Notes: generated by a model from the letters alone, not told the origin. Positions 1 to 9,082 are shown, counted from the first letter of the stretch. The stretch: DNA of 30,126 nt from RGIG9041 sp045541455 (GCA_045541455.1 JAZQJA010000011.1:1-30126), one strand, 5' to 3'. A program made the numbers and translations.

Positions 1-208
1 AGCCTTTATATGCGGTGTTAACAATGTCATAAGCCGATACATCTTCAATTTCGTATAATTCCAATTTTTCTTGCCAAAAAGACACCTGCTCAAAATATTT
101 ATATGTGTTAAATAATAAACATAACAACATAAAAACCGCAATAGTCCATATTAGTATTTTTATAACCATTTTATACATTTTGTTTTGTATCAGGCTAATT
201 TTTTGCAT
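1..208 (-). CDS. Small single-span membrane protein, 3' end outside window
   Basis: The first 69 codons of a gene that runs off the left edge. The ATG at 206-208 is preceded by a GCGAGG ribosome site and, further up, by a near-consensus promoter (249-277). The product starts MQKISLIQNK, has one hydrophobic segment at about residues 19-36 (ILIWTIAVFMLLCLLF), and continues into a polar YEIEDVSAYDIVNTAYKG stretch, so it is probably an N-terminally anchored protein with an external domain. It is a close paralog of the complete gene at 9110-9670; the nucleotide match is ungapped and also covers the ribosome site. I do not recognise the family, and nothing catalytic is visible. Confidence 0.75.
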   Translation of the reverse strand, partial: MQKISLIQNKMYKMVIKILIWTIAVFMLLCLLFNTYKYFEQVSFWQEKLELYEIEDVSAYDIVNTAYKG

Positions 209-235
209 TTGTTAATACCTCGCTGTAAATAACAC
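1..235 (-). repeat. Inverted duplication, left arm
   Basis: The reverse complement of this block matches 9083-9317 without gaps and with only about a dozen substitutions over 235 bases. The match starts abruptly at GTGTTATTTACAGCGAGG, upstream of the start codon, and reaches the window edge, so it probably continues outside. The two arms point away from each other and enclose about 8.8 kb. Confidence 0.85.
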
Positions 236-248
236 TGCTTATATACAA

Positions 249-277
249 ATTGTATAATAAATATTTACAAGTGTCAA
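249..277 (-). promoter_or_regulatory. Sigma-A-type promoter for the gene at 1-208
   Basis: Read on the minus strand: TTGACA (272-277), a 17-base spacer, then TACAAT (249-254), about 40 bases upstream of the ATG. The promoter lies outside the duplicated block, so the paralog at 9110 does not have it. Confidence 0.75.
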
Positions 278-362
278 TATTTTCTTGCAGTTTAAACAAC
301 TTTGATTTTTCAAAACCGATAAATGCAGCAAAACAACAAAAACCGTTTCGGTAATATTCTTG

Positions 363-391
363 TTGCCCCTTGCGGTATTATCTGTTATAAT
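363..391 (+). promoter_or_regulatory. Sigma-A-type promoter for the radical SAM operon
   Basis: TTGCCC (363-368), a 17-base spacer and TATAAT (386-391), about 80 bases upstream of the ATG at 473. The -10 is perfect and the -35 keeps TTG. The remaining upstream leader has no obvious terminator hairpin. Confidence 0.55.
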
Positions 392-472
392 ACTTATTAA
401 AAGCGGGTTTAACCTCTCGCTTATTATAATTTGTATTTATCTTGCAGTAATGCTGATTGGAGTTAAAACACT

Positions 473-2326
473 ATGAAAATAGACGAGTTGCGCCTTGGCT
501 CTATACTGCCGCTTGTGCAAAAGCCCGCGCGGTACACAGGCGGTGAGATGTTTGAATGTGTCAAGAACAAAAACGAAGTAAAACTGCGGTTTGCTTTTTG
601 TTTTCCCGACATTTACGATATTGCCATGAGTTGCCTTGGCTACCGTATTCTTTACAGCGCGATAAACGCGCGTGACGAGTTTTGGTGCGAGCGGGTGTGT
701 CAGCCGTGGCCCGATTTTGAAGCGGAACTTGAAAAAAACGGGTTGCCCCTTTATTCGCTTGAAAGCAAAACTCCGCTTTACGAATTTGATATTATCGGCT
801 TTACGCTTCAGTACGAAATGTGCTACCCGACAGTTCTTAATATGCTTAAACTGGGCGGTGTGCCTATAAAAGCAAGTGAGCGCCAAGGGCTTGACAACAT
901 TGTAATTGCGGGCGGGCCGTGTGCCTACAACCCCGAACCGCTTGCCGATTTTATTGACCTTTTTGCTATCGGCGAGGGCGAAACACAACTTACCCAGTTA
1001 TGCGATTTGCTGGTATATGCAAAACAAAACGGCTATTCACGAAAGCAGTTTTTGTTAGAGGCGACAAAAATTTGCGGCATTTACGCGCCGTCCCTTTACG
1101 ATGTTGAGTATAACGACGATGGCACCATAAAAAGTTTTACACCAAACTGTGAGGGTGCGCCCGAGACCGTTACCAAAAAAATTGAAACAGACCTTGACGG
1201 TATGTTTTTTCCGTCGACACAGATTGTGCCGTACATTGACGTTGTGCACGACCGCGTTACTGTAGAGTTGTTTCGCGGGTGTATACGCGGGTGCAGGTTT
1301 TGTCAGGCGGGTATGCTGTGCCGTCCGATACGTTGCAAAAGCGTTGACACACTGACAAAGCAGGCCGAAACTCTGCTTGACAAAACGGGGTACGAACAGT
1401 TATCTCTTTGCTCGCTGTCGTCAAGCGACTATCCCGAAATTGAAACGCTTGTGGACAGGCTGTTAGAACTTACCGAGCCTAAAAAGATTAACCTTTCAAT
1501 GCCGTCGCTTAGAATTGACAATTTTTCAAAACAACTTGCCGAAAAAATTACACGTGTTAAAAAATCGACCTTTACTTTTGCGCCCGAGGCGGCAAGCCAG
1601 CGGCTGCGCGACGTTATAAACAAAAACGTTACCATTGAAGATATTGAAAAAAGCTGCCGAATGTCGTTTGAAAACGGAAACTCGTCGGTAAAACTCTATT
1701 TTATGATAGGGCTGCCGACCGAAACTATAGACGACGTGTTGGCTATTGCCGACCTTTCGAGGTATGTGCTCGACCTTTTTTACTCGACCGACAAGCAAAA
1801 GCGCAACCGTTATGTGACCATCACCTCGTCTGCATCGGTGTTTGTACCAAAGCCCTTTACTCCGTTCCAGTGGGAAGCTCAGGACAGCATTGACACCGTT
1901 ATTGACAAGCAAACGCAACTAAAAGCACAGTTTAAAGACATTCGCGGTGTTAATGTTGCGATGCATGAGCCGTATATGTCGCACATTGAAGCGGTGCTGG
2001 CGCGCGGTGACAGACGGCTTGGCGCGGCGCTGTATACCTTGTGTGAGCAGGGTGAAAAACTGTCGGCTTGGGACGAGTTTTTTGATTTTGACAAGTGGAT
2101 GCGCGCTTTTGAAAGCGCGGGTATAGATTCTCGCTTTTACGCTAACCGCAAGCGCGACTTTGACGAAATTTTGCCGTGGGATTTTATTGACGCGGGCGTT
2201 ACCAAAAAGTTTTTACAAAGCGAGGCGCAAAAGGCGTACAGCGAAAAGACTACCCAAAACTGCAAAGAGGGCTGTACCGGCTGTGGTGCGGCACGGCTTT
2301 TGAAAGGGGGCAAATGCCATGTCTGA
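473..2326 (+). CDS. B12-binding-type radical SAM protein, TIGR03960 family
   Basis: A 617-residue protein of the clostridial TIGR03960 radical SAM family. Such enzymes cleave S-adenosylmethionine at a 4Fe-4S cluster; the substrate of this family is not established. The N-terminal ~200 residues resemble the B12-binding-like fold (AGGPCAYNPEPL followed by DLFAIGEGE). The radical SAM motif CIRGCRFC gives cluster cysteines C270, C274 and C277. The C-terminus has a second cysteine group (CKEGCTGCGAARL), as is usual for the family. The ATG at 473 has a GGAG ribosome site 10 bases upstream. The last 8 bases overlap the next gene, whose product is the usual partner. In many clostridia this pair precedes rng-rplU-rpmA; here a phosphoesterase follows instead. 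Confidence 0.92.
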   Translation: MKIDELRLGSILPLVQKPARYTGGEMFECVKNKNEVKLRFAFCFPDIYDIAMSCLGYRILYSAINARDEFWCERVCQPWPDFEAELEKNGLPLYSLESKTPLYEFDIIGFTLQYEMCYPTVLNMLKLGGVPIKASERQGLDNIVIAGGPCAYNPEPLADFIDLFAIGEGETQLTQLCDLLVYAKQNGYSRKQFLLEATKICGIYAPSLYDVEYNDDGTIKSFTPNCEGAPETVTKKIETDLDGMFFPSTQIVPYIDVVHDRVTVELFRGCIRGCRFCQAGMLCRPIRCKSVDTLTKQAETLLDKTGYEQLSLCSLSSSDYPEIETLVDRLLELTEPKKINLSMPSLRIDNFSKQLAEKITRVKKSTFTFAPEAASQRLRDVINKNVTIEDIEKSCRMSFENGNSSVKLYFMIGLPTETIDDVLAIADLSRYVLDLFYSTDKQKRNRYVTITSSASVFVPKPFTPFQWEAQDSIDTVIDKQTQLKAQFKDIRGVNVAMHEPYMSHIEAVLARGDRRLGAALYTLCEQGEKLSAWDEFFDFDKWMRAFESAGIDSRFYANRKRDFDEILPWDFIDAGVTKKFLQSEAQKAYSEKTTQNCKEGCTGCGAARLLKGGKCHV

Positions 2327-2966
2327 AAACCTGCCCTTTATAATGGTGCGCGCCGTTTTTGAAAAAACCGGATCGGCGATGTGGTTTTCGCATCTTGATT
2401 TATCGCGTGCGGTGTCACGCGCGCTGCGCCGTTCGAAACTTGATGTGTGGATGACACAAGGGTTTACCCCGCGTGTGCACCTAGTGTTTACCCCACCGTT
2501 ATCGCTTGGTTTTGAAAGTCGCGGCGAGATAATGGAGTTTAGGCTAAACCTTAACGCAAAACTTGATAAAACGGCACTTATTGAGGCGATGCCGCCCTGT
2601 CTTAAAATTAAAGAGGTGTATTTGCCCGATACAAAGTTGAAAGAGATTATGTATGCCGACTACACTATAAGTTTTGACAGCGACTGCGATACAAACGCGG
2701 TTACAAACCTTTTTTCAAAACCGCTGATGATGATTAAAAAAACAAAGCGCAGCGAAAGTGAAACGGACATTACACGGTTTATAAAATCGTTTGAGTGCCG
2801 GCGCGACGGGGCGCGTGTAACAATCAACACCACCCTGCTTTGCTCGACCGAGAGTTTGTCGCCGTCGTATATTTTAAGTGCGCTAAGTCAAAACGGCATT
2901 GACACCGACAGGGTTTTGGTGTGCCGAAACGGATTCAGGCGCGAAAATTTAGAAATTTTCAGGTGA
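2319..2966 (+). CDS. Radical SAM-associated protein, TIGR03936/DUF2344 family
   Basis: A 215-residue partner protein of the TIGR03960 radical SAM enzyme. The family signature is near the N-terminus: F-x-K-x-G, then WFSHLDLSRAVSRALRRSKL and the GFTPRVHLVFTPPLSLGFES stretch. In some genomes this domain is fused to the C-terminus of the radical SAM protein, which supports a shared function; that function is unknown. The ATG at 2319 lies 8 bases after a GGGGG ribosome site and overlaps the upstream stop by 8 bases, so translation is probably coupled. No transmembrane segment is seen. The next gene starts 4 bases after the stop. Confidence 0.88.
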   Translation: MSENLPFIMVRAVFEKTGSAMWFSHLDLSRAVSRALRRSKLDVWMTQGFTPRVHLVFTPPLSLGFESRGEIMEFRLNLNAKLDKTALIEAMPPCLKIKEVYLPDTKLKEIMYADYTISFDSDCDTNAVTNLFSKPLMMIKKTKRSESETDITRFIKSFECRRDGARVTINTTLLCSTESLSPSYILSALSQNGIDTDRVLVCRNGFRRENLEIFR

Positions 2967-2970
2967 TAAT

Positions 2971-4092
2971 ATGAACGAACTTAAAACTCTGCCCGCGGTG
3001 TTTGCGGTAGGCGATTGCTATCAGATAATGGTGATGGCAAAAAGCGAAATTCTTTTTGGTGTGCGTGTTAACGGTACAGATTATTTTGACCATTCAAACG
3101 GCATTATCCGTTCGTCAAAAGTTATACACCGCGTTTGCGTGCCGATGTCACAACTGGACCGTGCCGGTGAGTACACGATATTTTACCGCAAAATAATAGA
3201 GCGGCTGCCCTATTACACCACTACCGAACCGCCCGTTGAAAAGACTATCAAGTTTTACCCCGTGCCGACAAACAGACCTATAAATTTTTACCATCTTGCC
3301 GACACGCACGGACACTTTACAAAGCCCGCACAGTCTGCAAAGTTTTTTAAAGACGAACTTGATGTGCTGGTTTTAAACGGCGATATTCCCGATCACAGCG
3401 GAAGCATTGAAAATTTCGACTTGATTTACAGGCTGTGTCAGGATATTACCAAAGGCGAAAAGCCCTGCATTTTTTCGCGCGGCAACCACGATACACGCGG
3501 TTTTTATGCCGAAGATATTGCTCTTTACACTCCGACTGACAAAGGGGACTCGTACTTTACTTTCAGGCTGGGCAACATTTGGGGCATTGTGCTTGACTGC
3601 GGTGAGGACAAAGACGACAGTTGCGACGCTTACGGCAACACCGTTTGCTGTCATCAGTTCAGACTGGAGCAGACGCGCTTTATTGAAAACGTTATTAAAA
3701 ATGCTAACACCGAATATCTTGCAGACGGTGTGCAAAACCGCATTGTAATTGTCCATCACCCCTTTTCGTACATACCCAAACCGCCCTTTGATATTGAAAA
3801 AGATATTTTTAAAAATTGGCTTGCGCTTTTGGAGAAAATTAAGCCCCAGGTTATGATTTCGGGGCATTTGCACCTTACCGAATTTAGTGAAAAGGGCGGG
3901 CACCTTGATATGTTGGGACAGGTTTGCCCCGTTGTTGTGGGCGCACGCTTTGAAGGACCAAACGGTAAGCGCGGTGAACTCACCGACTTTATCGGCAGTG
4001 CAATAACAATTGACAAAGAAAGCATTACTGTGCGTTTTACAAACTCTGAACACAAAGTACTAAAAACACACACAATTAAGTTAAACGATTAA
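2971..4092 (+). CDS. Calcineurin-like metallophosphoesterase
   Basis: A 373-residue protein with the full set of binuclear-metal phosphoesterase motifs in order: D-x-H at D111/H113 (ADTHGH), GD at D138 (LNGDI), GNHD at 171-174, histidines H262/H263 (VHHP), and G-H-x-H at 298-301 (SGHLH). The first ~100 residues are a beta-rich region resembling the N-terminal domain of purple-acid-phosphatase-like enzymes, but without a signal peptide, so the protein is probably cytoplasmic. The substrate is unknown; phosphomonoesters, cyclic nucleotides or other phosphodiesters are all possible. It begins 4 bases after the previous stop, in one operon with the radical SAM pair. Its own stop lies at the left edge of a terminator arm that is extended by a palindromic element. 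Confidence 0.85.
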   Translation: MNELKTLPAVFAVGDCYQIMVMAKSEILFGVRVNGTDYFDHSNGIIRSSKVIHRVCVPMSQLDRAGEYTIFYRKIIERLPYYTTTEPPVEKTIKFYPVPTNRPINFYHLADTHGHFTKPAQSAKFFKDELDVLVLNGDIPDHSGSIENFDLIYRLCQDITKGEKPCIFSRGNHDTRGFYAEDIALYTPTDKGDSYFTFRLGNIWGIVLDCGEDKDDSCDAYGNTVCCHQFRLEQTRFIENVIKNANTEYLADGVQNRIVIVHHPFSYIPKPPFDIEKDIFKNWLALLEKIKPQVMISGHLHLTEFSEKGGHLDMLGQVCPVVVGARFEGPNGKRGELTDFIGSAITIDKESITVRFTNSEHKVLKTHTIKLND

Positions 4093-4525
4093 AAGCAGAG
4101 GGCATTGCGAGACTTCCTTATGAGAAGTCTCTCAGTTTTATTCGCCTTTTCACCCCACAAAAGCCACGGTTTTGTGGGGACCCCGTACGGCGAGTGATAT
4201 TGCTTCGCAGTGTTATTCGGCTTTCAGCCGAGTGCTATTTGCTTCGCAAGTTTATGGCGAATAAAATATCACTGAAGCCGTAAGGCTTCAATATCACTTT
4301 CGCAAAGCGAAAATATCACGCTGACTTTAGTCAGCATATCACTTTACAGACAAAACAAAGAGAAGACTCGCCAAAAAACGAATCTTCTCTTTTTCTGTTT
4401 CTCTGTGGGTTTGGGCTACTGCCGGGCTGAATTTGTGCATGCAAACGCGATGCTGGTTCTTAAGTGAATTTGAAAGAATTTCATTTTCTCCGATAAGAAC
4501 AACTCGCAGTGCCCTCTGCTTTTTT
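4091..4525 (-). repeat. Palindromic modular element, copy 1, inside a terminator loop
   Basis: Outer arms: AAAAGCAGAGGGCATTGCGAG (4091-4111) is complementary to 4503-4523 at 20 of 21 positions, and a T-run follows. Together they would be a strong bidirectional intrinsic terminator between the convergent phosphoesterase and topoisomerase genes. About 390 bases sit in its loop. Read on the minus strand they contain: a 5' structured part starting AGAACCAGCATCGC (4460 downward) with a GAGAAGATTCG/CGAGTCTTCTC stem; four GTGATAT words separated by palindromes; TTTATTCGCC; hairpins CTCGGCTGAAAGCCGA and CACTGCGAAGCAATATCAC; a CCCCACAAAA/CTTTTGTGGGG hairpin; GGCGAATAAAAC; and a final GAGACTTC/GAAGTCTC hairpin. 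It is closely related to the copy at 19484-19925 in opposite orientation. No coding potential is credible. Confidence 0.85.
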
Positions 4526-6605
4526 AAAATTCAAATGATATATTTCCGTTACTGTCAATCGTTAAATATGCGTCGAACTGTTTGCCGTTTTTTGAAACAA
4601 ACCCTGCAATTTTTGAGGTTTTGCCCTCACTTAACAGTTTTTTTGCATTGGCAATGGAAATTACGCGCTTACAGATATAACTGTTTATTTTAAATTTACA
4701 GCCGTCTTTATAGCCGACACAGCCGTAACCGTACCTGCCCTTTATTACGTCACGCTTGCAAAGCGGGCAAACGCCGACATAGTCTTTATAAAAGCCGTCA
4801 AAGGTGTCGTGCTCAATATCGCACGGTTTTGTTTCAAACACCTCGTTTATCTCTTGTTTTGCAATATCTACAGCAGTGTTTACGCTATACTCGTTTTTAT
4901 ATACTTTTTTTAGTGCCTGCGACAGTTTGCTTGTTTTATATTTATCCATTGAAATGTTCATTCTTTCAAGGGCATTTATAAAATACTCGCCTGCCGGCAA
5001 AATTTTATAGACGTCTTTTTTAAGTTCGATATACCCGCTTTTGCGCGCGTTGTCTATAATACCGGTCCTTGTTGCCTCGGTTCCAAGTTCCAATCCTTCA
5101 AACATCGCGCGGTATTCTTCGGTGTCGTCCTCGTCTTCTGCTTTTGCCTTGTCTTCGCGAAACGGGTTTTTAAGGTAGTTATTAAGCGTTTCGATGGTAT
5201 AATGCTTTGGTGGGGAAGTTTCTTTTTCAACCGGTTCAAAGTTTACATTTACCGTGTCTCCCTTTTCAAGCGGTGGTAAAATTTTGTTTTTCTTTTCGCC
5301 CGTATCGTACTTTGTAAAGCCTTGGTTTACAATGACAATTCCTTTTAGCGTAAAGGTTTCATAGTCCCCGAGTTTTATGGTAATTTCGGTTTTTTCTGCC
5401 TTACATTCCTCTTTACAAAACACCGCGACAAACCGCAAAAACACAGTGCGGTAGACAAGCAGTTCGTCGTCTGACAACGCGTTTTTGGGCGGGATTTTAT
5501 AAGTGGGGGTGAGTGCCGAATGCGACTCGATTTTACTGTCGTCAAAAATGGTTTTTTTGTCTTTAAAAGTTACCGGATAACCTAGGTTTTGAATATTTTC
5601 GAGAATTTTTTTAATTTTGTCTTTTTCGGCAGTGGCAAGATATTCCGTGTTGGTACGCGGATAGGTAACAAAGCCCGACTCGTACAATTTTTGTACGATT
5701 TGCAGGCTTTTTTCCATAGGCATTTTATACTTTTTGCCAAGCAGGTTTTGCAATTTTGAAAGGGAAAACAGTTTGCCCGCGTTAAGTGTTTCAAGTTTTT
5801 TCTTTTTATCACTTACAACGGCAGGTGTGCTGTTATAAAGTTTGCACAACTCGTTTGCCTTTTCGAGTTTGGTTTTGTCGAATTTCTTTTTACTTAAAAG
5901 TTCGATTTCCTGACCGTTTGTTTGCGCCTTTGAACGAATACCGTAATACTTTTCGGGCACAAAGTTTTTAATTGACATATCACGGTCGTAAACCGCCTTG
6001 ACTATCGGCACAATAACCCTGCCGACACGCAAAAGCATACCCGTTTTTAAGGTGGCAAAACGGGTGAGGTTTATACCGTACAGCCAGTCGACATAAGTGC
6101 GTGCAAAACCCTCGTTTGCAAGGTTGTTATAACAGTCGGCGCTTTTCATTGTGTTAAGTGCCTGTGCCACCGTTTCGGGTGTCTGGTCGGGAAGCCAAAG
6201 CCGATACTGCGGTTTGTCGGTTTCAAGCGCGTTTTGGATACACAGCCGTATTATTATTTCGCCCTCACGGTCGGCGTCGCCCGCGTTTACTATTTTTTCT
6301 ACATCTGCGCGATTGCAAAGAGTTTTTATAATTTCAAACTGAGCCGACACGCCGCTGTCGTCTTGCAGGCGGAATTTAAAGGTATCGGGAAAGCAGGGGA
6401 TTGACGAAATGTCCCATTTTGTGCCGCGCGGTGTTCCGTTATAATCTTCAACGTCGCACAGCGAAAAAAGGTGGCCAAACGCCCACGTTACAATATACCC
6501 GTTTCCCTCAAGATAGCCTTTTTTTCTTTCAAGAGTGCCTATTCCCGCTGCGATATTTCGCGCAAGGCTGGGTTTTTCTGCAATTATTAGTACCGTACTT
6601 TCCAC
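4524..6605 (-). CDS. topB: DNA topoisomerase III, type IA
   Basis: A 693-residue type IA topoisomerase that relaxes or decatenates DNA by passing single strands. The N-terminal Toprim domain shows IIAEKPSLARNIA with E10 and GDADREGE with D110/D112; the active-site tyrosine is Y315 in VTYPRTNTEYL. The GTEATRTGIIDNARKSGY motif is present. The C-terminus has one zinc-finger-like module (CPLC...GCVGYKDGCKF) and a short repeat domain (YICKRVISIANAKKLL), shorter than the multi-finger tails of TopA, which favours TopB. The start is GTG (6603-6605), directly behind a run of G residues, so ribosome-site spacing is abnormally short; the true start could be a few codons away, but VLIIAEKPS must be included. 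It diverges from the GH2 gene and its stop touches the composite terminator. Confidence 0.92.
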   Translation of the reverse strand: MESTVLIIAEKPSLARNIAAGIGTLERKKGYLEGNGYIVTWAFGHLFSLCDVEDYNGTPRGTKWDISSIPCFPDTFKFRLQDDSGVSAQFEIIKTLCNRADVEKIVNAGDADREGEIIIRLCIQNALETDKPQYRLWLPDQTPETVAQALNTMKSADCYNNLANEGFARTYVDWLYGINLTRFATLKTGMLLRVGRVIVPIVKAVYDRDMSIKNFVPEKYYGIRSKAQTNGQEIELLSKKKFDKTKLEKANELCKLYNSTPAVVSDKKKKLETLNAGKLFSLSKLQNLLGKKYKMPMEKSLQIVQKLYESGFVTYPRTNTEYLATAEKDKIKKILENIQNLGYPVTFKDKKTIFDDSKIESHSALTPTYKIPPKNALSDDELLVYRTVFLRFVAVFCKEECKAEKTEITIKLGDYETFTLKGIVIVNQGFTKYDTGEKKNKILPPLEKGDTVNVNFEPVEKETSPPKHYTIETLNNYLKNPFREDKAKAEDEDDTEEYRAMFEGLELGTEATRTGIIDNARKSGYIELKKDVYKILPAGEYFINALERMNISMDKYKTSKLSQALKKVYKNEYSVNTAVDIAKQEINEVFETKPCDIEHDTFDGFYKDYVGVCPLCKRDVIKGRYGYGCVGYKDGCKFKINSYICKRVISIANAKKLLSEGKTSKIAGFVSKNGKQFDAYLTIDSNGNISFEF

Positions 6606-6627
6606 CCCCCTTTTTTTTACTTTTTGA

Positions 6628-6656
6628 ATAATATCACAAAACGCTGTTTATATCAA
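6628..6656 (-). promoter_or_regulatory. Promoter for topB
   Basis: On the minus strand: TTGATA (6651-6656), a 17-base spacer and TATTAT (6628-6633), about 22 bases upstream of the GTG. The leader is therefore very short. Confidence 0.6.
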
Positions 6657-6663
6657 TATAGTA

Positions 6664-6692
6664 TTGCAAATGCTTTTAAAAAATGGTAAAGT
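6664..6692 (+). promoter_or_regulatory. Possible promoter for the GH2 glycosidase
   Basis: TTGCAA (6664-6669), a 17-base spacer and TAAAGT (6687-6692), about 21 bases before the ATG at 6714. The -10 is weak. No operator-like inverted repeat is obvious between the two divergent promoters. Confidence 0.4.
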
Positions 6693-6713
6693 AATTTTTA
6701 AGAGGTGATTGTT

Positions 6714-9056
6714 ATGCAAAGGTATAAAGAAAACTTAAAATACGGTTTTAAATTTAAAAAATTTGATGAGGGAACCGATTTTTCACGCTTTATTATGCCC
6801 GACTTTGATGACAGCAATTGGGAAAGTGTACGGGTGCCTCACGACTGGGCAATAAAAGCAGAGTTTGAACGGCTGTGCGATGCTAAAGAGGCAACCATTA
6901 AAGAGGACGGTGTTGTTAAACCGATTTTACATACAGGCAGAACAGGTGCTTTGCCGTCAATTGGGCTTGGCATTTACAGAAAAGAGATTTTTATTGAAAA
7001 GTGCGACGGAAAAATATTTATTGAGTGCGACGGTATTATGTGGCGCTCGGAAATTTATATAAACGGCGTTTTTTGCGGTAAAAACCATTTTGGTTACAAA
7101 TCGTTTGAGGTGGATATTACCGACGCTGTTAAGTTTGACGCACCAAACCTTTTGGCTGTTGTTGCCATTGTTGATACCGACTGTTCGCGCTGGTACACAG
7201 GCGGCGGTATTTACCGTAACATTTACCTTGTTAAAAAAGATAACACTCATATTAATTTCAGCGGTGTTTGGGTGCGCAGTTTGTCTGTTTCAAACAAAAT
7301 TGCAGTTTTTGAACTATCTGTTGAAAGCAACTGCCAAAGCGGGTTTACCGCCGAAATTTTTGCACCCGACGGCTCGCTTGTCACAACTGTTGAAAGTGAC
7401 TGTGCCGAAAAAATATTTGAGATAGAAAACCCAAAAGTATGGGATATTGAAACCCCGTTTTTATACACCGCAAAAGTTAAGTTAAACGAGGGCGACGACT
7501 GTGAAAGTGTTACATTTGGCGCGCGCTCGTCTGTCTTTACAAAAGAGGGTTATTTTTTAAACGGCAGATATTTAAAAATGAACGGTGTTTGTTTACATCA
7601 CGATTTAGGTTCAATTGGCGCTGCAATAAATGTATCGGCGCTGCGCCGTCAACTTTTAATTATGCGTGAAATGGGCGTTAATGCCATTCGTACAAGCCAT
7701 AACCCGCCGGCAAGGGAACTTTTGGACCTTTGCGACGAAATGGGTTTTTTGGTTATGGACGAGTTTTTTGACGAGTGGAAAGACAACAAAATTTCAAACG
7801 GCTATGCAAAATACTTTGACGAATTTGTATTTACCGATATGGAAGACGTTATAAAACGCGACCGCAACCACCCCTGTGTTATTATGTGGTCAACCGGTAA
7901 CGAAATTCGTGAGCAGTATAAACCTTACGGTTGGAAAGTTACAAAAATGCTTACCGAAGCGGTGCATAAAATCGACCCCACCCGTCCTGTAACGGCAGGA
8001 CTTTCGGCAATGCCGCAAGCGCTTAATAATCATCAGCCGTTTTATATTGATATTGCAAGTTTTAACTATAAACCCCATTTATATAAAGAATTACACGAAA
8101 AATTCCCCGACCTTATACTGCTTGGCAGCGAAACGGCATCGTGCGTTTCAACCCGCGGTGTTTATCATCTTCCTGCAGTAGTTGATATTCCTACAAAAGA
8201 GTGTGACGATATTGCTTGTTCGTCTTACGAACTGTCTGCTCCGCCCTGGGCATATTATGCAGAAAGGGAACTTGCGGCACAGCGTGACTGTAAGTATGTT
8301 GTGGGTGAATTTGTTTGGACCGGTTTTGATTATCTTGGTGAGCCGACACCCTATTACGAAAAATGGCCCGCACGCTCGTCATACTTTGGTATTGTTGACC
8401 TTGCAGGACTGCCTAAAAACCGCTTTTATCTGTATCAGTCGGCATGGACTGATAAACCCGTATTACACATCTTTCCGCATTGGAATTTTGAAGGGCTTGA
8501 GGGACAAAATGTGCCTGTTCACATTTTTACAAACTTCCCGTGCGCCGAGTTATTTATAAATGGTGTTTCACAGGGCAAGCGCTACCTTGACGATACCGAC
8601 GAAATTAAGCGGTTTAGACTTATGTGGGACGATACAATTTATCAGCCGGGTGAGGTTTTGGCAATTGCTTATGATAATGACGGAAACGAGGCTATGCGTT
8701 CGGTTGTTAAAACGTCAGGTGCTGCACACACAGTTGTTTTAAGTGCTGACAGAAACGAAATTTTGGCTGACGGCGACGACCTTTGCTACATTACCTCAAC
8801 TATCGTTGATAAAGACAATAATGTATGTCACACTGCAGACAACCGCCTTTTCTTTGAAATTTACGGTGAAGGTGAATTTTTAACTACCGATGCGGGTGAC
8901 CCGCGCGAAACCGAAAGTTTTTGGCGCGCTGACAAAAAAGCACTGTCCGGTAAACTTGTCGCGTGTGTACGCTCGACTAAACAATCGGGAAATATTAAAA
9001 TTATTTGCAAAGGCGAAAATATTAAACCTTGCGAAATTATTATTAAAACAAAATAA
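6714..9056 (+). CDS. Glycoside hydrolase family 2 (beta-galactosidase-like)
   Basis: A 780-residue GH2 enzyme releasing a beta-linked terminal sugar, most likely galactose or glucuronate; the substrate cannot be fixed. Domain order: sugar-binding jelly roll (DWAIKAEF and WYTGGGIYRNIYLV), immunoglobulin-like domain, TIM barrel (NGVCLHHDLG, IRTSHNPPARELLDLCDEMG), then DUF4982-like and C-terminal beta domains (LTTDAGDPRETESF). The acid/base is E397 in STGNEIRE and the nucleophile E473 in GSETAS. A GTG nine bases upstream (6705) is in frame, but the ATG at 6714 has AGAGGTG at the right distance and is preferred. There is no signal peptide, so it is probably intracellular and acts on imported oligosaccharides, although no transporter gene adjoins it. 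Confidence 0.9.
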   Translation: MQRYKENLKYGFKFKKFDEGTDFSRFIMPDFDDSNWESVRVPHDWAIKAEFERLCDAKEATIKEDGVVKPILHTGRTGALPSIGLGIYRKEIFIEKCDGKIFIECDGIMWRSEIYINGVFCGKNHFGYKSFEVDITDAVKFDAPNLLAVVAIVDTDCSRWYTGGGIYRNIYLVKKDNTHINFSGVWVRSLSVSNKIAVFELSVESNCQSGFTAEIFAPDGSLVTTVESDCAEKIFEIENPKVWDIETPFLYTAKVKLNEGDDCESVTFGARSSVFTKEGYFLNGRYLKMNGVCLHHDLGSIGAAINVSALRRQLLIMREMGVNAIRTSHNPPARELLDLCDEMGFLVMDEFFDEWKDNKISNGYAKYFDEFVFTDMEDVIKRDRNHPCVIMWSTGNEIREQYKPYGWKVTKMLTEAVHKIDPTRPVTAGLSAMPQALNNHQPFYIDIASFNYKPHLYKELHEKFPDLILLGSETASCVSTRGVYHLPAVVDIPTKECDDIACSSYELSAPPWAYYAERELAAQRDCKYVVGEFVWTGFDYLGEPTPYYEKWPARSSYFGIVDLAGLPKNRFYLYQSAWTDKPVLHIFPHWNFEGLEGQNVPVHIFTNFPCAELFINGVSQGKRYLDDTDEIKRFRLMWDDTIYQPGEVLAIAYDNDGNEAMRSVVKTSGAAHTVVLSADRNEILADGDDLCYITSTIVDKDNNVCHTADNRLFFEIYGEGEFLTTDAGDPRETESFWRADKKALSGKLVACVRSTKQSGNIKIICKGENIKPCEIIIKTK

Positions 9057-9082
9057 TAAATAAACAACAGTAACAAATGACG

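Noticed and set aside
473..988. Long minus-strand frame opposite the radical SAM gene
   Set aside because: It is a shadow of the plus-strand gene, whose motifs and ribosome site are clear.
4091..4525. Group IIC intron or retron, which also associate with terminators or hairpins
   Set aside because: No reverse transcriptase gene, no intron domain V-like GAGC...GTTC hairpin and no msr/msd arrangement recognisable. Insertion is in the loop rather than downstream of the stem.
4433..4693. 86-codon plus-strand frame across the terminator and the topB end
   Set aside because: No ribosome site, spans a terminator arm and is antisense to the well-supported topB C-terminus.
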